NCBI GenBank assembly: GCA_026129095.1
Contig: JAHCIT010000001.1
Location: 58,245 to 122,244 of the forward strand
Origin: Deltaproteobacteria bacterium
GTDB lineage: Bacteria > JAGRBM01 > JAHCIT01
Direction: 5' to 3'
Length of the DNA: 64,000 bases
The position numbers and the translations under genes are program-made. This document shows positions 1-7,916 of this stretch, in pieces (position 1 is the stretch's first letter; every line of letters starts with the position of its first letter). The notes below the pieces were generated by a model. That model was given only the letters and a program-made list of their open reading frames with translations, was not told where the DNA came from and searched no databases.

Positions 1-1
1 T

Positions 2-253
2 CCGGAAATGACCCTTCGTGCGATGATCTACTATCCGCTATCCACGGGCCGGAACATCGACGAGGTGGTTCGCGTGATCGACGCGCTCCAGCTCAACACC
101 AAGGCGGGCGTCGCAACGCCGGCCAACTGGAAACCAGGCGATGACGTGATTGTCCCCGCGCCGGTCACCCAGCAGGCCGCCGAGGAGCGGGCCAAGGACA
201 GCTCGCTCAAGGTGACGGAGTGGTATCTGTCGAGGAAGGCACAGCCCAGGTAA
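2..253 (+). CDS. 1-Cys peroxiredoxin, C-terminal fragment (5' end outside window)
   Basis: The frame is already open at the first bases and gives about 83 residues before the TAA stop. The segment reading TLRAMIYYPLSTGRN, then DEVVRVIDALQL and PANWKPGDDVIVP, is the typical C-terminal half of 1-Cys (Prx6-type) peroxiredoxins, which reduce peroxides and alkyl hydroperoxides in the cytoplasm. The Trp-x-Pro-Gly-Asp motif and the C-terminal dimerisation segment are visible. The peroxidatic Cys and thioredoxin core lie upstream of the window, so activity cannot be checked. The internal ATG at 8 is not the start. Family assignment is firm; exact subtype is inferred. Confidence 0.85.
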   Translation, partial: PEMTLRAMIYYPLSTGRNIDEVVRVIDALQLNTKAGVATPANWKPGDDVIVPAPVTQQAAEERAKDSSLKVTEWYLSRKAQPR

Positions 254-267
254 TCCACCGTAACCAT

Positions 268-368
268 CCGGCGTTTTTCAAGCGCCGGTCCAACAGTCTG
301 AACTTGCACATTGGCCCCCGAATCCGTCAGGGTTCGGGGGTCGATGCCTTCAGGGGCCGCGAGGCCCC
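268..368. other. Intergenic stretch with three successive hairpins
   Basis: Between the peroxiredoxin stop and the next gene there are three inverted repeats: CCGGCG 268-273 with CGCCGG 283-288; CCCCCGAA 315-322 with TTCGGGGG 333-340; GGGGCC 353-358 with GGCCCC 363-368 and a GCGA loop. None is followed by a clear T run, so they are not textbook intrinsic terminators, but they may end or pause peroxiredoxin transcription. Confidence 0.45.
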
Positions 369-392
369 GGAACGCTGCGGATCCGCTAACCG

Positions 393-959
393 ATGGACGA
401 TACCAAGCCTCCTGCCACAGAACCCCTGTTTCCGCCCGCCCTGGCGGAAGTACCCGATGAAATCCCCGCCGGCCTGCTCGAACCGGACGGAAGCTTCATG
501 CCGGACTACGATCCGCCACCGCGTCCGTTCGGGGTGTGGGTGGCATCGGCCCTGGCGGCAGCGGCCGCATTCTACTCGGCTGGCCGCATGCTGTCGGCCG
601 TCAGCGGAGCCGATATGGTCGGCTTCCTCATTAACGGCGGCGCGGCCTGGGCCTATGGCTTCTCGGCGCTCGGACTGTTCAGGGGCGACCCCCGCGGCCA
701 CACGACCTACATTGTCCTTCTGCTGGTGAATCTCGTTTTTTTCTCGGCCTTCACGGTCCTCTGCGCGCTGATCGCCAGCAACACCATGCCGCAGCTCCTG
801 TCCCTGCTCGGCGACGATCCCGGCTGGCAGGAGTTTGTGCGGAACGCCGCCCTGGCGATGCTCGCCGCTTCGGCAGCGGTGCTCGGCGGCGTGGGACTGC
901 TGCTCACCTGGCTGGAAAGCGACCGCGTCCGTGAGTGGGTTGGCAAGGATGCCGGCTGA
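393..959 (+). CDS. hypothetical membrane protein, four predicted TM segments
   Basis: A 188-residue protein of no family that I recognise. The first 45 residues are Pro- and acid-rich and look cytosolic. Four hydrophobic segments follow, roughly at residues 47-68, 76-96, 107-130 and 147-170, with short loops, then a charged tail. The ATG at 393 has only a weak ribosome binding site. Its last 11 bases overlap the start of the next membrane-protein gene, so the two are probably translated together and may work together. Function unknown. Confidence 0.6.
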   Translation: MDDTKPPATEPLFPPALAEVPDEIPAGLLEPDGSFMPDYDPPPRPFGVWVASALAAAAAFYSAGRMLSAVSGADMVGFLINGGAAWAYGFSALGLFRGDPRGHTTYIVLLLVNLVFFSAFTVLCALIASNTMPQLLSLLGDDPGWQEFVRNAALAMLAASAAVLGGVGLLLTWLESDRVREWVGKDAG

Positions 960-1434
960 GTCCAGAACCTATCCCCGCAGCCAGTTCGCCCGCACCGCCT
1001 GGGGTCTCCTGTTCATCATCGCACTGATCGTGACCGCCGCCGGCATCTTCGGCCTCGGCACGGGCATCAGTTCCATCGGCGAGTCGAAGGCGGCCACCAT
1101 TTTCAGGTGGCTCGGCGTGAGCGTCCCTGTCACCGCCCTGGGGAGCTGGGGCCTGTGGAAGATCGCCTTCTGGACCAAGGGGGTCACGCTGCACGATAAC
1201 CGGCTCACCCTGGAGCAGGCTGCCGCCGAGGAAGAACTGGCCTACGAGAATCTCGCACGAATCATCTGCATCCCCTACCGGGACCGCTGGCGCATCGCGC
1301 TCGTTGACCATGAAGGAACCGGCTACCGGTTCCAGTGGCCCGACCTCGACTGGGCCGAGGATCTCTCCCGCCGGACCGGGATACCCATCGAGGGGGGACG
1401 CGAGTTCGTCCAGACTCCGCCCCAGCCGGGCTGA
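949..1434 (+). CDS. hypothetical membrane protein, two predicted TM segments
   Basis: I place the start at the ATG at 949, inside the end of the preceding gene, because it gives a compact N terminus directly before the first hydrophobic segment; the frame is open further upstream but that part is antisense-like shadow. The 161-residue product has two TM segments (about residues 13-36 and 46-66) and a soluble C-terminal domain of about 90 residues with a mixed beta pattern rich in Trp, Asp and Arg, resembling a small PH-like cytosolic domain. The function is unknown; the 11-base overlap suggests coupling to the upstream membrane protein. Confidence 0.55.
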   Translation: MPAESRTYPRSQFARTAWGLLFIIALIVTAAGIFGLGTGISSIGESKAATIFRWLGVSVPVTALGSWGLWKIAFWTKGVTLHDNRLTLEQAAAEEELAYENLARIICIPYRDRWRIALVDHEGTGYRFQWPDLDWAEDLSRRTGIPIEGGREFVQTPPQPG

Positions 1435-1466
1435 CTCCCCTCTTCCGGTCCCCGGACGATCCCTGT

Positions 1467-2213
1467 ATGATGACGGCAATGGTTATCCGGATTTCCCTCA
1501 TGTCTGCCGTCTTCACGGCGGTCCTGGTAGCTATAGTTTCCGCGGCAGCCGTCCCCGCACTGGCCAAGGAGCTCTACCAGTACCGCGACCGGTGGGGGAT
1601 GCTCCACATCGTCGACTCCCTGCAGAAGGTTCCCCCGGAATACCAGGACAAGGCCGAACAGGTAGACGGGAAAACACCCCGGCGCGGATCGTTCACGGTG
1701 CAGGAGTCTCCGGTCGTCAACGAAAAGCCGGCGGCACCCGCCGCCCCAAAGCCGGTGCTCCGGCCCGACGGCAGGCAGGGCACGTTCGATGTCATGCGGT
1801 TCCGGATTGCTGGCGAGAAAGAGACGGCCTCACGCTGGGAGCCGAGCACGGGGGCCTTCCGCAAGGAGCCCTTTCATGTGGTCGTCGCTGCCTCCTGGTG
1901 CCCTCACTGCATCCGGCTGATCGACGAGATCAGCCGTAATCCCGCGCTGAAGGCAAAGGTGGACGGCATCCTGTTCTACGAGGACGAGGTTCTCTCCCGC
2001 GAGAAACGGCGCACTGGCGTGCCCAGGACCAGCATTGATACGGACAAGGAGTCCCGCCTCGTCTATCCGGCGGAGCTCGCCGCATACGGTTCACTCCCGA
2101 TGTATTTCATCCGTCCGGGGACGTTCGGCCATCTCGTCAGGGGATTTCCCACCATCCTGCGTTGCGAGCGTTCGGGGTGCAGGCAGGCCAGCCGGAACAG
2201 CCTGCTGCCATGA
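1467..2213 (+). CDS. exported thioredoxin-fold protein with DUF4124-like N-terminal segment
   Basis: A 248-residue protein with an N-terminal signal peptide (hydrophobic stretch ending near PALA, a signal peptidase I-type site around residue 35). After it comes LYQYRDRWGMLHIVDS, a pattern like DUF4124, in which a Tyr-rich strand precedes Gly and a later Pro-pair. Residues about 135-180 contain VVAASWCPHCIRLIDEI, a thioredoxin/glutaredoxin active-site CPHC, followed by a strand and an FxEDEV segment. I infer a periplasmic thiol-disulfide or glutaredoxin-like protein. The start at 1467 is preferred, but an in-frame ATG at 1479 would also keep the signal peptide. No downstream partner on the same strand. 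Confidence 0.6.
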   Translation: MMTAMVIRISLMSAVFTAVLVAIVSAAAVPALAKELYQYRDRWGMLHIVDSLQKVPPEYQDKAEQVDGKTPRRGSFTVQESPVVNEKPAAPAAPKPVLRPDGRQGTFDVMRFRIAGEKETASRWEPSTGAFRKEPFHVVVAASWCPHCIRLIDEISRNPALKAKVDGILFYEDEVLSREKRRTGVPRTSIDTDKESRLVYPAELAAYGSLPMYFIRPGTFGHLVRGFPTILRCERSGCRQASRNSLLP

Positions 2214-2217
2214 AAAA

Positions 2218-2243
2218 CGGCGGACGGGAACCCCCGTCCGCCG
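2218..2243 (-). terminator. intrinsic terminator of the diiron oxygenase gene
   Basis: An 11-bp perfect stem (CGGCGGACGGG at 2218-2228 pairing with 2233-2243) with a 4-base loop. Read on the minus strand it is followed directly by five T, about 20 bases after the stop of the minus-strand gene ending at 2264. It may also serve the plus-strand gene ending at 2213, though no T run follows on that side. Confidence 0.75.
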
Positions 2244-2263
2244 CCGGGCCGGCGAGTGCCGGC

Positions 2264-3529
2264 CTATGCCTGGGCAGGCTCACCAAGCGCCAGAAACCGC
2301 GATACGGCATCCAGCGCCTTCTGTTTGGCGGGGTCCAGCGCACGGTTGAGATACCCGCGCACCGGATCCTCGGTCCCGAACACTTCCTCTTCCAGCCGCT
2401 TCATTTCCACGTCACGGATCACCGTCTTGTCGAGGGTAAAATCCGTAAAACCGGGATAGCTGTCCCGGAGCACACCCTTGCGGTAGGCGTTGATCGCCAG
2501 GTTGTAGGCGCGCATGGCGTCCTTCCGGTTCAGGGTCGTATAGAAGCCGCTCCGTTCGGAGAGCCGGAACACCTTGTCAAGGCACTTCCCGCCAAACTCG
2601 TAGATGTCGATGCCGATCTCGCGGGCGTCGTCTTCCACCTCGAACAGGAGCCCGAAGAGCGGGACGAGCATCCAGCCCCGGCGGAGCTGCCGTATGGGGG
2701 AATGCCGCTCCAGGAACGACAGCGGCGCTTCCTTCGTGTAGCTCTGCGGGAAGCCCGAATGGCGCGATTCGTCGAGGTGAAACATTTTCAGGACGTTTTC
2801 CAATCCGGGAAAAGTCGCAAAGGTCGAAAAGAAGTTCATCGCGACCGATTCGACGACGACGTTCATTCCAAACAGCCGGTTGATGGGGCTGGCCTTGAGG
2901 ACGCCTTCCAGAAGCTGGAAATCCCATGCGCTCTGCGGGTAGATGCGATCGATCCGCTTCACCAGTTCCCGCATGACGATGAAGTGCTTGGCCTCCTCCA
3001 TCACCTGCATGGCCATGGCGAGCTTGGGCCCCGTGCCTTTCACCACTGGAAGCAGCGAGGCGCTGGTAAAGAGGGCATAGGCCTCGCCATGCAGGATGAT
3101 CGAAAGGAGCCGGGCCAGGGCCTTGCGCTGGCCCGGCGTGTAGTGCCGGCGGATGGTCTCCTCGAACTTTTTCGAGGCGATCTCGGCCCGCATGCGGCTG
3201 ATTTCCCGCAAGGTCGCCGCCGCCGGATCGGCATGGTCACGGAGTTCCTCGCCGGAGGCGTCATGGAAGCCGAGTTCGGGTGCAACCACTTCCGCCTTCC
3301 ACAGGCGGCGGAGCGCCGTCTCGTAGTTGCGGTGGGTGATCCCTTCCATGTCGCCGCCGGTGAACGTCGCGGTCCTGTCGTCATAGGGAAGTGCCCGGCG
3401 CGGCAGCCGCACGGCCTTTTCCAGTACTGTCCCGAGCCTGTGAACCGCCGCCGGGACCGGATTGCTGCCCGCCCCTGCCGTCAGGCCCTGAACCGTCACC
3501 TTCCGCTGGGCGCTGGTACCCTTCGCCAT
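2264..3529 (-). CDS. ferritin-like diiron oxygenase family protein
   Basis: A 421-residue soluble protein with the four-helix ligand pattern of the ferritin-like diiron carboxylate superfamily: E149, then E179-x-x-H182, then E227, then E254-x-x-H257. This order (E, ExxH, E, ExxH) is that of AurF-like N-oxygenases, acyl-ACP desaturases and related oxygenases; the substrate cannot be told. The first 45 residues are low-complexity. A GGAGG ribosome binding site sits 8 bases before the ATG. A 22-bp inverted repeat lies 40 bases upstream and a terminator follows, so it can be an independent transcription unit at the end of the GMC oxidoreductase group. Confidence 0.7.
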   Translation of the reverse strand: MAKGTSAQRKVTVQGLTAGAGSNPVPAAVHRLGTVLEKAVRLPRRALPYDDRTATFTGGDMEGITHRNYETALRRLWKAEVVAPELGFHDASGEELRDHADPAAATLREISRMRAEIASKKFEETIRRHYTPGQRKALARLLSIILHGEAYALFTSASLLPVVKGTGPKLAMAMQVMEEAKHFIVMRELVKRIDRIYPQSAWDFQLLEGVLKASPINRLFGMNVVVESVAMNFFSTFATFPGLENVLKMFHLDESRHSGFPQSYTKEAPLSFLERHSPIRQLRRGWMLVPLFGLLFEVEDDAREIGIDIYEFGGKCLDKVFRLSERSGFYTTLNRKDAMRAYNLAINAYRKGVLRDSYPGFTDFTLDKTVIRDVEMKRLEEEVFGTEDPVRGYLNRALDPAKQKALDAVSRFLALGEPAQA

Positions 3530-3568
3530 GTGTGTTTCCTCCCTGACCGGCGGCTACGACAGCGCACC

Positions 3569-3590
3569 GTGTCATCCGCAATGATGACAC
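3569..3590. promoter_or_regulatory. inverted repeat, possible operator for the diiron oxygenase gene
   Basis: GTGTCATC at 3569-3576 and its exact reverse complement at 3583-3590, spacer 6. It lies 40 bases upstream of the diiron gene, just downstream of a possible minus-strand -10 (CATAAT, plus-strand 3606-3611), a position suited to a repressor. No regulator gene adjoins it. Confidence 0.45.
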
Positions 3591-3634
3591 TCGCGTCAGT
3601 CAGGGATTATGACGTGGATCAACCTCGCAAGAAC

Positions 3635-5023
3635 TTATCCCGCCCGGCGGCCCTGGCCACCGCCACCGCCACCACCGCCGCCCGGACCACGGCCGCCACC
3701 ACCACCCATTCCTCGCCCGCCACCGGAGCCACGGCCCATTCCCCCGCCACCACCGGAACCCGGTGAAGCGGGTGGTTCAGCCGGCGCAGGCGGCTCGACA
3801 GCCGCCGGTTCACTCGCCTCATCATCCGGTCCGGCTGGCTCCAGGCCGGCCGTCACCTTGAACCGGCGCAGCGACTTCATCACGCCGAAGCTCACGACCC
3901 CGCTCGCCGCGCCAAATCCCAGATGCACCAGCGCCAGGGGTGCAGCAATCGCATAGAAGGCATCCGGCGCACCAATCGCCACGGCGATGACCACGATGGT
4001 GGTAAAACGTCCGAACGCTGCGAGAAATCCCAGCACGCCGTAGGCCAGCGCACCGTTCACCTTGCGCGCCATGACCCGCGTCAGCGGAAGTAGCAGGTCA
4101 ATGATGATGCCGGGGACAATATGCTTGAACACCTCGAAAATGCCGTACCGGCCGTCTCCCATGAGAAAGCTGATGATGCCCATGCTGGCACCGACGAGCG
4201 TCGCGCCCCAGCGTGTATGGGTCAGTTCGGCTGCCAGCAGGTACATCGGGAGCAGGAGCACCGTCTTGTGACCCGGAGCAAAGGGCAGGCCCGGCAGCAC
4301 CTTCAGCCACTTGAGCGTGAGCATGGCCAGCGTCATGCCGGCGATGACACCGAGATCGGCCGAACGCTCCGCCGGGAGCCCCGGATGATGCGTACGCGTA
4401 TAGTCGCGGGCCCGCTCCAGGTTCCGCAACATTCCGTCGGTCAGCACGCTGAGATCGCCCTTCATGATCTCTTTCAGGATGACCGTCGCCTTCTTGTTGC
4501 GTCCCCGGCCTCCCCCGCCGCCCATGCCGCGGCCGCCGCCATCTTCGAGTTTCTTCGCCTGTTCCGGCTCCAGCAGATGCAGGGTCGTGTCGAGCGCGAG
4601 CGCCAGCGAGTTCGGCAGGAAGATCCCCCTCAGGCCATCCACGAACTCGCCGGACCTGAGTCCCCGGCGGACCAGCATGCTGGTAAAGATGGCAATGTAT
4701 ATCCGCAGGCACATGAGCAGGCCGTCATGCAGGCCCGCTTCGGACAGTTCCAGTGTCCATCTGGTGACAGGGACAGTGAGCGAATACCAGTCTCCGTCTC
4801 CCCCTTCTTCCGGGAAAAAGACGAACATCAGCACGATGACCGAGAAGAAGAAGAACAGCCTCGAAAAGAGCCGGACGATCTCGCCAGGCGGGTTGCGCGT
4901 TGCGCCCCAGAGCACGAACTGGAAACCCAGAACGGCGATCACCCAGCGCAGGTCATGGAGGAAGAAGACGCCGACGGCGACCCCGATCAGGTAGAGGACG
5001 CGTGCGGTTGGCGGAATTCGCAT
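3635..5023 (-). CDS. ECF-type transporter, probable T-component/S-component fusion with Gly-Arg tracts
   Basis: A 462-residue membrane protein. The N-terminal half resembles CbiQ/EcfT: several TM helices, then GLHDGLLMCLRIYIAIFTSM and a GLRGIFLPNSLALAL segment matching the 'ALRxLGLPrxla' region, later a cytosolic ERARDYTR stretch like the coupling helices. The C-terminal half (about residues 200-400) has six TM segments with LKVLPGLPFAPGHK and GDGRYGIFEVFKHIVPG, which look like an S-type substrate-binding component. Gly-rich tracts with the same peptide GGGRGMGGGGGRG occur near residue 160-173 and in the C-terminal tail. I chose ATG 5023 (GGAG 8 bases upstream) over the ATG at 5059, which lacks a ribosome binding site. 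No ATPase gene adjoins. Substrate unknown; the fusion reading is an inference. Confidence 0.5.
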   Translation of the reverse strand: MRIPPTARVLYLIGVAVGVFFLHDLRWVIAVLGFQFVLWGATRNPPGEIVRLFSRLFFFFSVIVLMFVFFPEEGGDGDWYSLTVPVTRWTLELSEAGLHDGLLMCLRIYIAIFTSMLVRRGLRSGEFVDGLRGIFLPNSLALALDTTLHLLEPEQAKKLEDGGGRGMGGGGGRGRNKKATVILKEIMKGDLSVLTDGMLRNLERARDYTRTHHPGLPAERSADLGVIAGMTLAMLTLKWLKVLPGLPFAPGHKTVLLLPMYLLAAELTHTRWGATLVGASMGIISFLMGDGRYGIFEVFKHIVPGIIIDLLLPLTRVMARKVNGALAYGVLGFLAAFGRFTTIVVIAVAIGAPDAFYAIAAPLALVHLGFGAASGVVSFGVMKSLRRFKVTAGLEPAGPDDEASEPAAVEPPAPAEPPASPGSGGGGGMGRGSGGGRGMGGGGGRGPGGGGGGGGGQGRRAG

Positions 5024-5090
5024 AAATGGGGCTCCGGGCCGATGCCTGCCGGATTTCATGAACCCGGCAGCAGGGCCCGGAGCACCCTAG

Positions 5091-5106
5091 CCGGTCACAT
5101 GACCGG
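5091..5106. repeat. short inverted repeat
   Basis: CCGGTCA and TGACCGG separated by two bases, in the gap between two minus-strand genes. There is no T run beside it. It could be a weak terminator or a protein-binding site. Confidence 0.3.
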
Positions 5107-5124
5107 CGGCGAGGAAATGCCTTT

Positions 5125-5661
5125 TTATGCCCGGACCAGCTTCCAGCTCCGGAGGAACGGAACGATGGTCTTCAGGTCGAAGTAGAGGATCCCGCTGCCC
5201 ACGGTCTTGCCCGAACCCTTTTCGGTGATGTCCGTATACAGCGTCGTCATCCCCTTCTGGAAGTTGAGCCAGTTGCGGTGTTTCTCGCCGTGCAGGTGGT
5301 ACGCCTTGCCGTCCGGGCCCGTGAAGTCGAGGTCATAGATCATCATGCCGCGGCTCCGGACGAGATTCATCTCGATCGCGCCGCTGGCGGGCAGGTCGCC
5401 CGGGATCCCCTCGATCCGGAGAGATCCTTCGAGTTGCGCGGTCCGGAACACGCCCTTGCCAGACGACTTCCGCAGGAAAGCGGCCAGATCCGGGGCGTGG
5501 GCACGCAGGTCGAACTCCACACGGGCGCTCCGTCCAGCGATGGGACCATCCGTGAAGGTGCAGTCGCCCGCCATGATCTCGTGAAACTCGAACCCACGGC
5601 CGGCCAGCAGGCCGCCCGGGGCTGAAACGGGGGAGTGGTGGGCTGTCGTTGCGGTTGCCAT
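5125..5661 (-). CDS. conserved small protein paired with GMC oxidoreductase, function unknown
   Basis: A 178-residue soluble protein without a signal peptide or TM segment. It begins after a good ribosome binding site (AAGGAG, 7 bases before the ATG) 48 bases downstream of the GMC oxidoreductase gene, so it is probably in the same operon. The pattern is mostly beta, with GFEFHEIMAGDCTF near the start and YHLHGEKHRNWLNFQKG near residue 130, which resembles small beta domains that accompany GMC or cholesterol-oxidase-like enzymes. That likeness is from memory and weak. I do not recognise catalytic residues. A role as an accessory or substrate-binding partner is only inferred from position. Confidence 0.5.
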   Translation of the reverse strand: MATATTAHHSPVSAPGGLLAGRGFEFHEIMAGDCTFTDGPIAGRSARVEFDLRAHAPDLAAFLRKSSGKGVFRTAQLEGSLRIEGIPGDLPASGAIEMNLVRSRGMMIYDLDFTGPDGKAYHLHGEKHRNWLNFQKGMTTLYTDITEKGSGKTVGSGILYFDLKTIVPFLRSWKLVRA

Positions 5662-5709
5662 ATGGTTTCTCCTTGCAGCTGAACCGGGGTTCGCTGTGCG
5701 TGTTATGTG

Positions 5710-7701
5710 TCAGGCAGCCTCGCGGCCGCTCAGGGTTTCCATGCTCCGGATGCGCTCGTCGATGAACTCGCTGGCCCGTTCGGACATGGCCATGATGGTG
5801 AGCTGCGGATTCACGCCGAGTGAACTGGGAACGCTCGATCCGTCACAGACAAAGAGGTTCCGGACATCGTGCGTCTCGTGGGTCGGCCTTACCACGGACG
5901 TGCGCGGGTCGTTGCCCATCAGGCAGGTGCCGAGCGGATGATAGGCGGAAATGTCAAAGTGGTGGGGAGCCAACCGCGACGGGCCTTCCTCCTCCAGCCG
6001 CCGGATCCGGTCCTCGGTGGAAAGGTCATCATAGATCTGGAGGCCGGGATATACGCCCTTCGCCCCGGCCGCGAGATAAACGCGGGCGAGAATAGCCTGC
6101 GCACGGATCATCTTCCGCTTGTCTTCCTCGTTCAGCCAGTAGGTAATGAGCGGCATGCCGCCAGGCCCCAAACGCACCTGCCCGCGGGACTCGTCCTCGA
6201 CCATGAAGCCGAAGCAGGCAAGCCTGTCGTAGTTGTCGATGAGATTCGTCCACTTGCGGCCCACGAAACTGACCGCCGCGCCGCCCAGATCGAGCGGCGT
6301 GAACGCCCCCTCGAACCGGATGCCCTCGTCCTCGAACTCCTCGATGGCGTAGCCCTGCGGGATGCCATTCCAGCCCTGGATGGGCTCATCGAACAGTGCC
6401 CAGCTCTGGCTGGCCGGGTGTATCGAGAGGTTCTTGCCGACCATGCCGGAACTGTTGGCGAGCTTGTTCCTGAGCAGCAGGGCTGGCGTATACAGGGTTC
6501 CGCAGGAGAGCACGACCGTCCGGGCGCGCACGGTCAGCTTCAGCTTGCGGCCGTCGGGCGAGGTTCCACGAGCCACTACACCCACGGCCCGGCCGTTCCT
6601 GACCAGAATCTCCGTCACCTTCGCGCCGGTGTAGACTACTGCCCCCGCCTTCAGTGCCTCGGGCACGTAGGAAACATTCGTCGAACGCTTGGCGTCGGTG
6701 GGGCAGCCGAAACAGCACAGCCCCTGTCCGTCGCATTCGGGTGCGTTGCGCCGGAGCGGCTGGTGCCGGTACCCGAGGGCATCGCATCCGCGGGCGATCA
6801 CCCGTGCGCAGCCGCCCAGGTATTTCCAGTCGGCCGGGGCGACGCCGATCATCTTTTCAACCCGGTCGTAGTAAGGCGACATCGTGTTGGGCGTGAACTC
6901 GGTGAGACCGAACTGGCCGCGCCACTTGGCAAGGATGCGCTCTGGAACCCGGTAACATGTGCCAGAGTTGATGGTGGTGCTGCCCCCGACGGTCATGCCG
7001 ACCGGTATGGGAATCACCATGTTGCCCACCGATACCGTCGCTCCCTGGAGGCGGTACATCTTGCGCTGCATGTCGACGGCGTGGCCGTTGAAATCCATGC
7101 GCGTGTAGTGCTGGCCCTCCTCAAGCATCAGGACGGCGTGGCCCTTCGCCGCCAGTGCGCTCGCCACGGGAGCGCCGCCCGCCCCCGTACCGACGACGAC
7201 GCAGTCAACCTCGATCTCCTCGTGTTCCTTTTCCTGCGAACCCAGCGGCACGATCTGGCTGTCCCACCGGTTTTTCTCCGCATGGGTGGGGAGTTCGACC
7301 CCGAACTTGCAGCCGACCGATTCGTGAATCTTCCGGTCATTGAGATAGGCCAGCTTCATCGGAGCCATCAGGCCGCGAAGCGCCCAGAAGGTCGTGCCGT
7401 TGGAGTAGAGTTTTTCCAGAATCTCCCCGCGCTCCTCGCGGGAGGGAATACGGGAGAAGGTAATGCCCTTTTCGGCGACCGGGGCCATCTCGATCATCCA
7501 GAGCAGGCTCCGGTAGAATCCCTTGCCGACCGTGCCCAGACGGCTGATGAAGTTCTCGATCTTGTCGGCGACGATCTCGTCCGGGGGCGGGAGCACCCGG
7601 CCCGGCGGAAAGGCGGCATCAGCCACCTGCATGAGAACCCGGCGCTCGGTCGCCGAAAGGAACCGGCTACGCCTTTTGCTGCCTGTCTGGGTTTCCGCCA
7701 T
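5710..7701 (-). CDS. GMC family FAD-dependent oxidoreductase
   Basis: A 663-residue flavoprotein oxidising an alcohol-type substrate. The first 130 residues resemble a gluconate 2-dehydrogenase subunit 3-like helical domain. Then come the FAD-binding VVVGTGAGGAPVA (Gly-x-Gly-x-x-Gly), a Cys-rich CDGQGLCCFGCPTDAKR segment, typical of one GMC subgroup, and GGSTTINSG near the flavin. The C terminus has HPLGTCLMG with the catalytic-type His and NPQLTIMAMSERAS. Start chosen at ATG 7701, with GAGGTG 7 bases upstream; a GTG at 7758 is in frame but has no ribosome binding site. Upstream lies a TAGAC-N6-GTCTA dyad. No signal peptide, so probably cytoplasmic. Substrate unknown. Confidence 0.88.
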   Translation of the reverse strand: MAETQTGSKRRSRFLSATERRVLMQVADAAFPPGRVLPPPDEIVADKIENFISRLGTVGKGFYRSLLWMIEMAPVAEKGITFSRIPSREERGEILEKLYSNGTTFWALRGLMAPMKLAYLNDRKIHESVGCKFGVELPTHAEKNRWDSQIVPLGSQEKEHEEIEVDCVVVGTGAGGAPVASALAAKGHAVLMLEEGQHYTRMDFNGHAVDMQRKMYRLQGATVSVGNMVIPIPVGMTVGGSTTINSGTCYRVPERILAKWRGQFGLTEFTPNTMSPYYDRVEKMIGVAPADWKYLGGCARVIARGCDALGYRHQPLRRNAPECDGQGLCCFGCPTDAKRSTNVSYVPEALKAGAVVYTGAKVTEILVRNGRAVGVVARGTSPDGRKLKLTVRARTVVLSCGTLYTPALLLRNKLANSSGMVGKNLSIHPASQSWALFDEPIQGWNGIPQGYAIEEFEDEGIRFEGAFTPLDLGGAAVSFVGRKWTNLIDNYDRLACFGFMVEDESRGQVRLGPGGMPLITYWLNEEDKRKMIRAQAILARVYLAAGAKGVYPGLQIYDDLSTEDRIRRLEEEGPSRLAPHHFDISAYHPLGTCLMGNDPRTSVVRPTHETHDVRNLFVCDGSSVPSSLGVNPQLTIMAMSERASEFIDERIRSMETLSGREAA

Positions 7702-7797
7702 GCCCGTCACCTCACCTGAGCCCACCCGTGTCGAGGCGTGGTGAGCCGTGGCCGCCACGGAATGCGCCGCGTCATGGCGCCCGCCCGGCCCTTAAAT

Positions 7798-7813
7798 TAG
7801 ACACCATCGTCTA
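7798..7813. promoter_or_regulatory. TetR-type operator-like dyad TAGAC-N6-GTCTA
   Basis: TAGAC 7798-7802 and GTCTA 7809-7813; the arms extend to AAATTAGAC/GTCTAGTTT with one mismatch. It lies between the divergent GMC oxidoreductase and metallo-hydrolase genes. The half-site is the same as the outer arms of the perfect operator at 9865-9884, although the spacing differs. Confidence 0.45.
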
Positions 7814-7916
7814 GTTTGAAGCAAGTGAAAAATAGCCCTTGAAGACACCATTTTATGAACCCCATTCAAGGGCTTCCCCGCTACCGGCCCGCCAGATACC
7901 GGTCATACTGCCCGCC

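Noticed and set aside
2162..3766. Plus-strand open frame of 534 codons
   Set aside because: Antisense to the diiron oxygenase; composition is that of a shadow frame.
3650..3770. Gly/Pro-rich run as a CRISPR or tandem-repeat locus
   Set aside because: The repeats are irregular GGN codons of the transporter tail, not spaced identical units.
5869..7719. Plus-strand open frame of 616 codons
   Set aside because: Antisense to the GMC oxidoreductase; no recognisable domain, no ribosome binding site.
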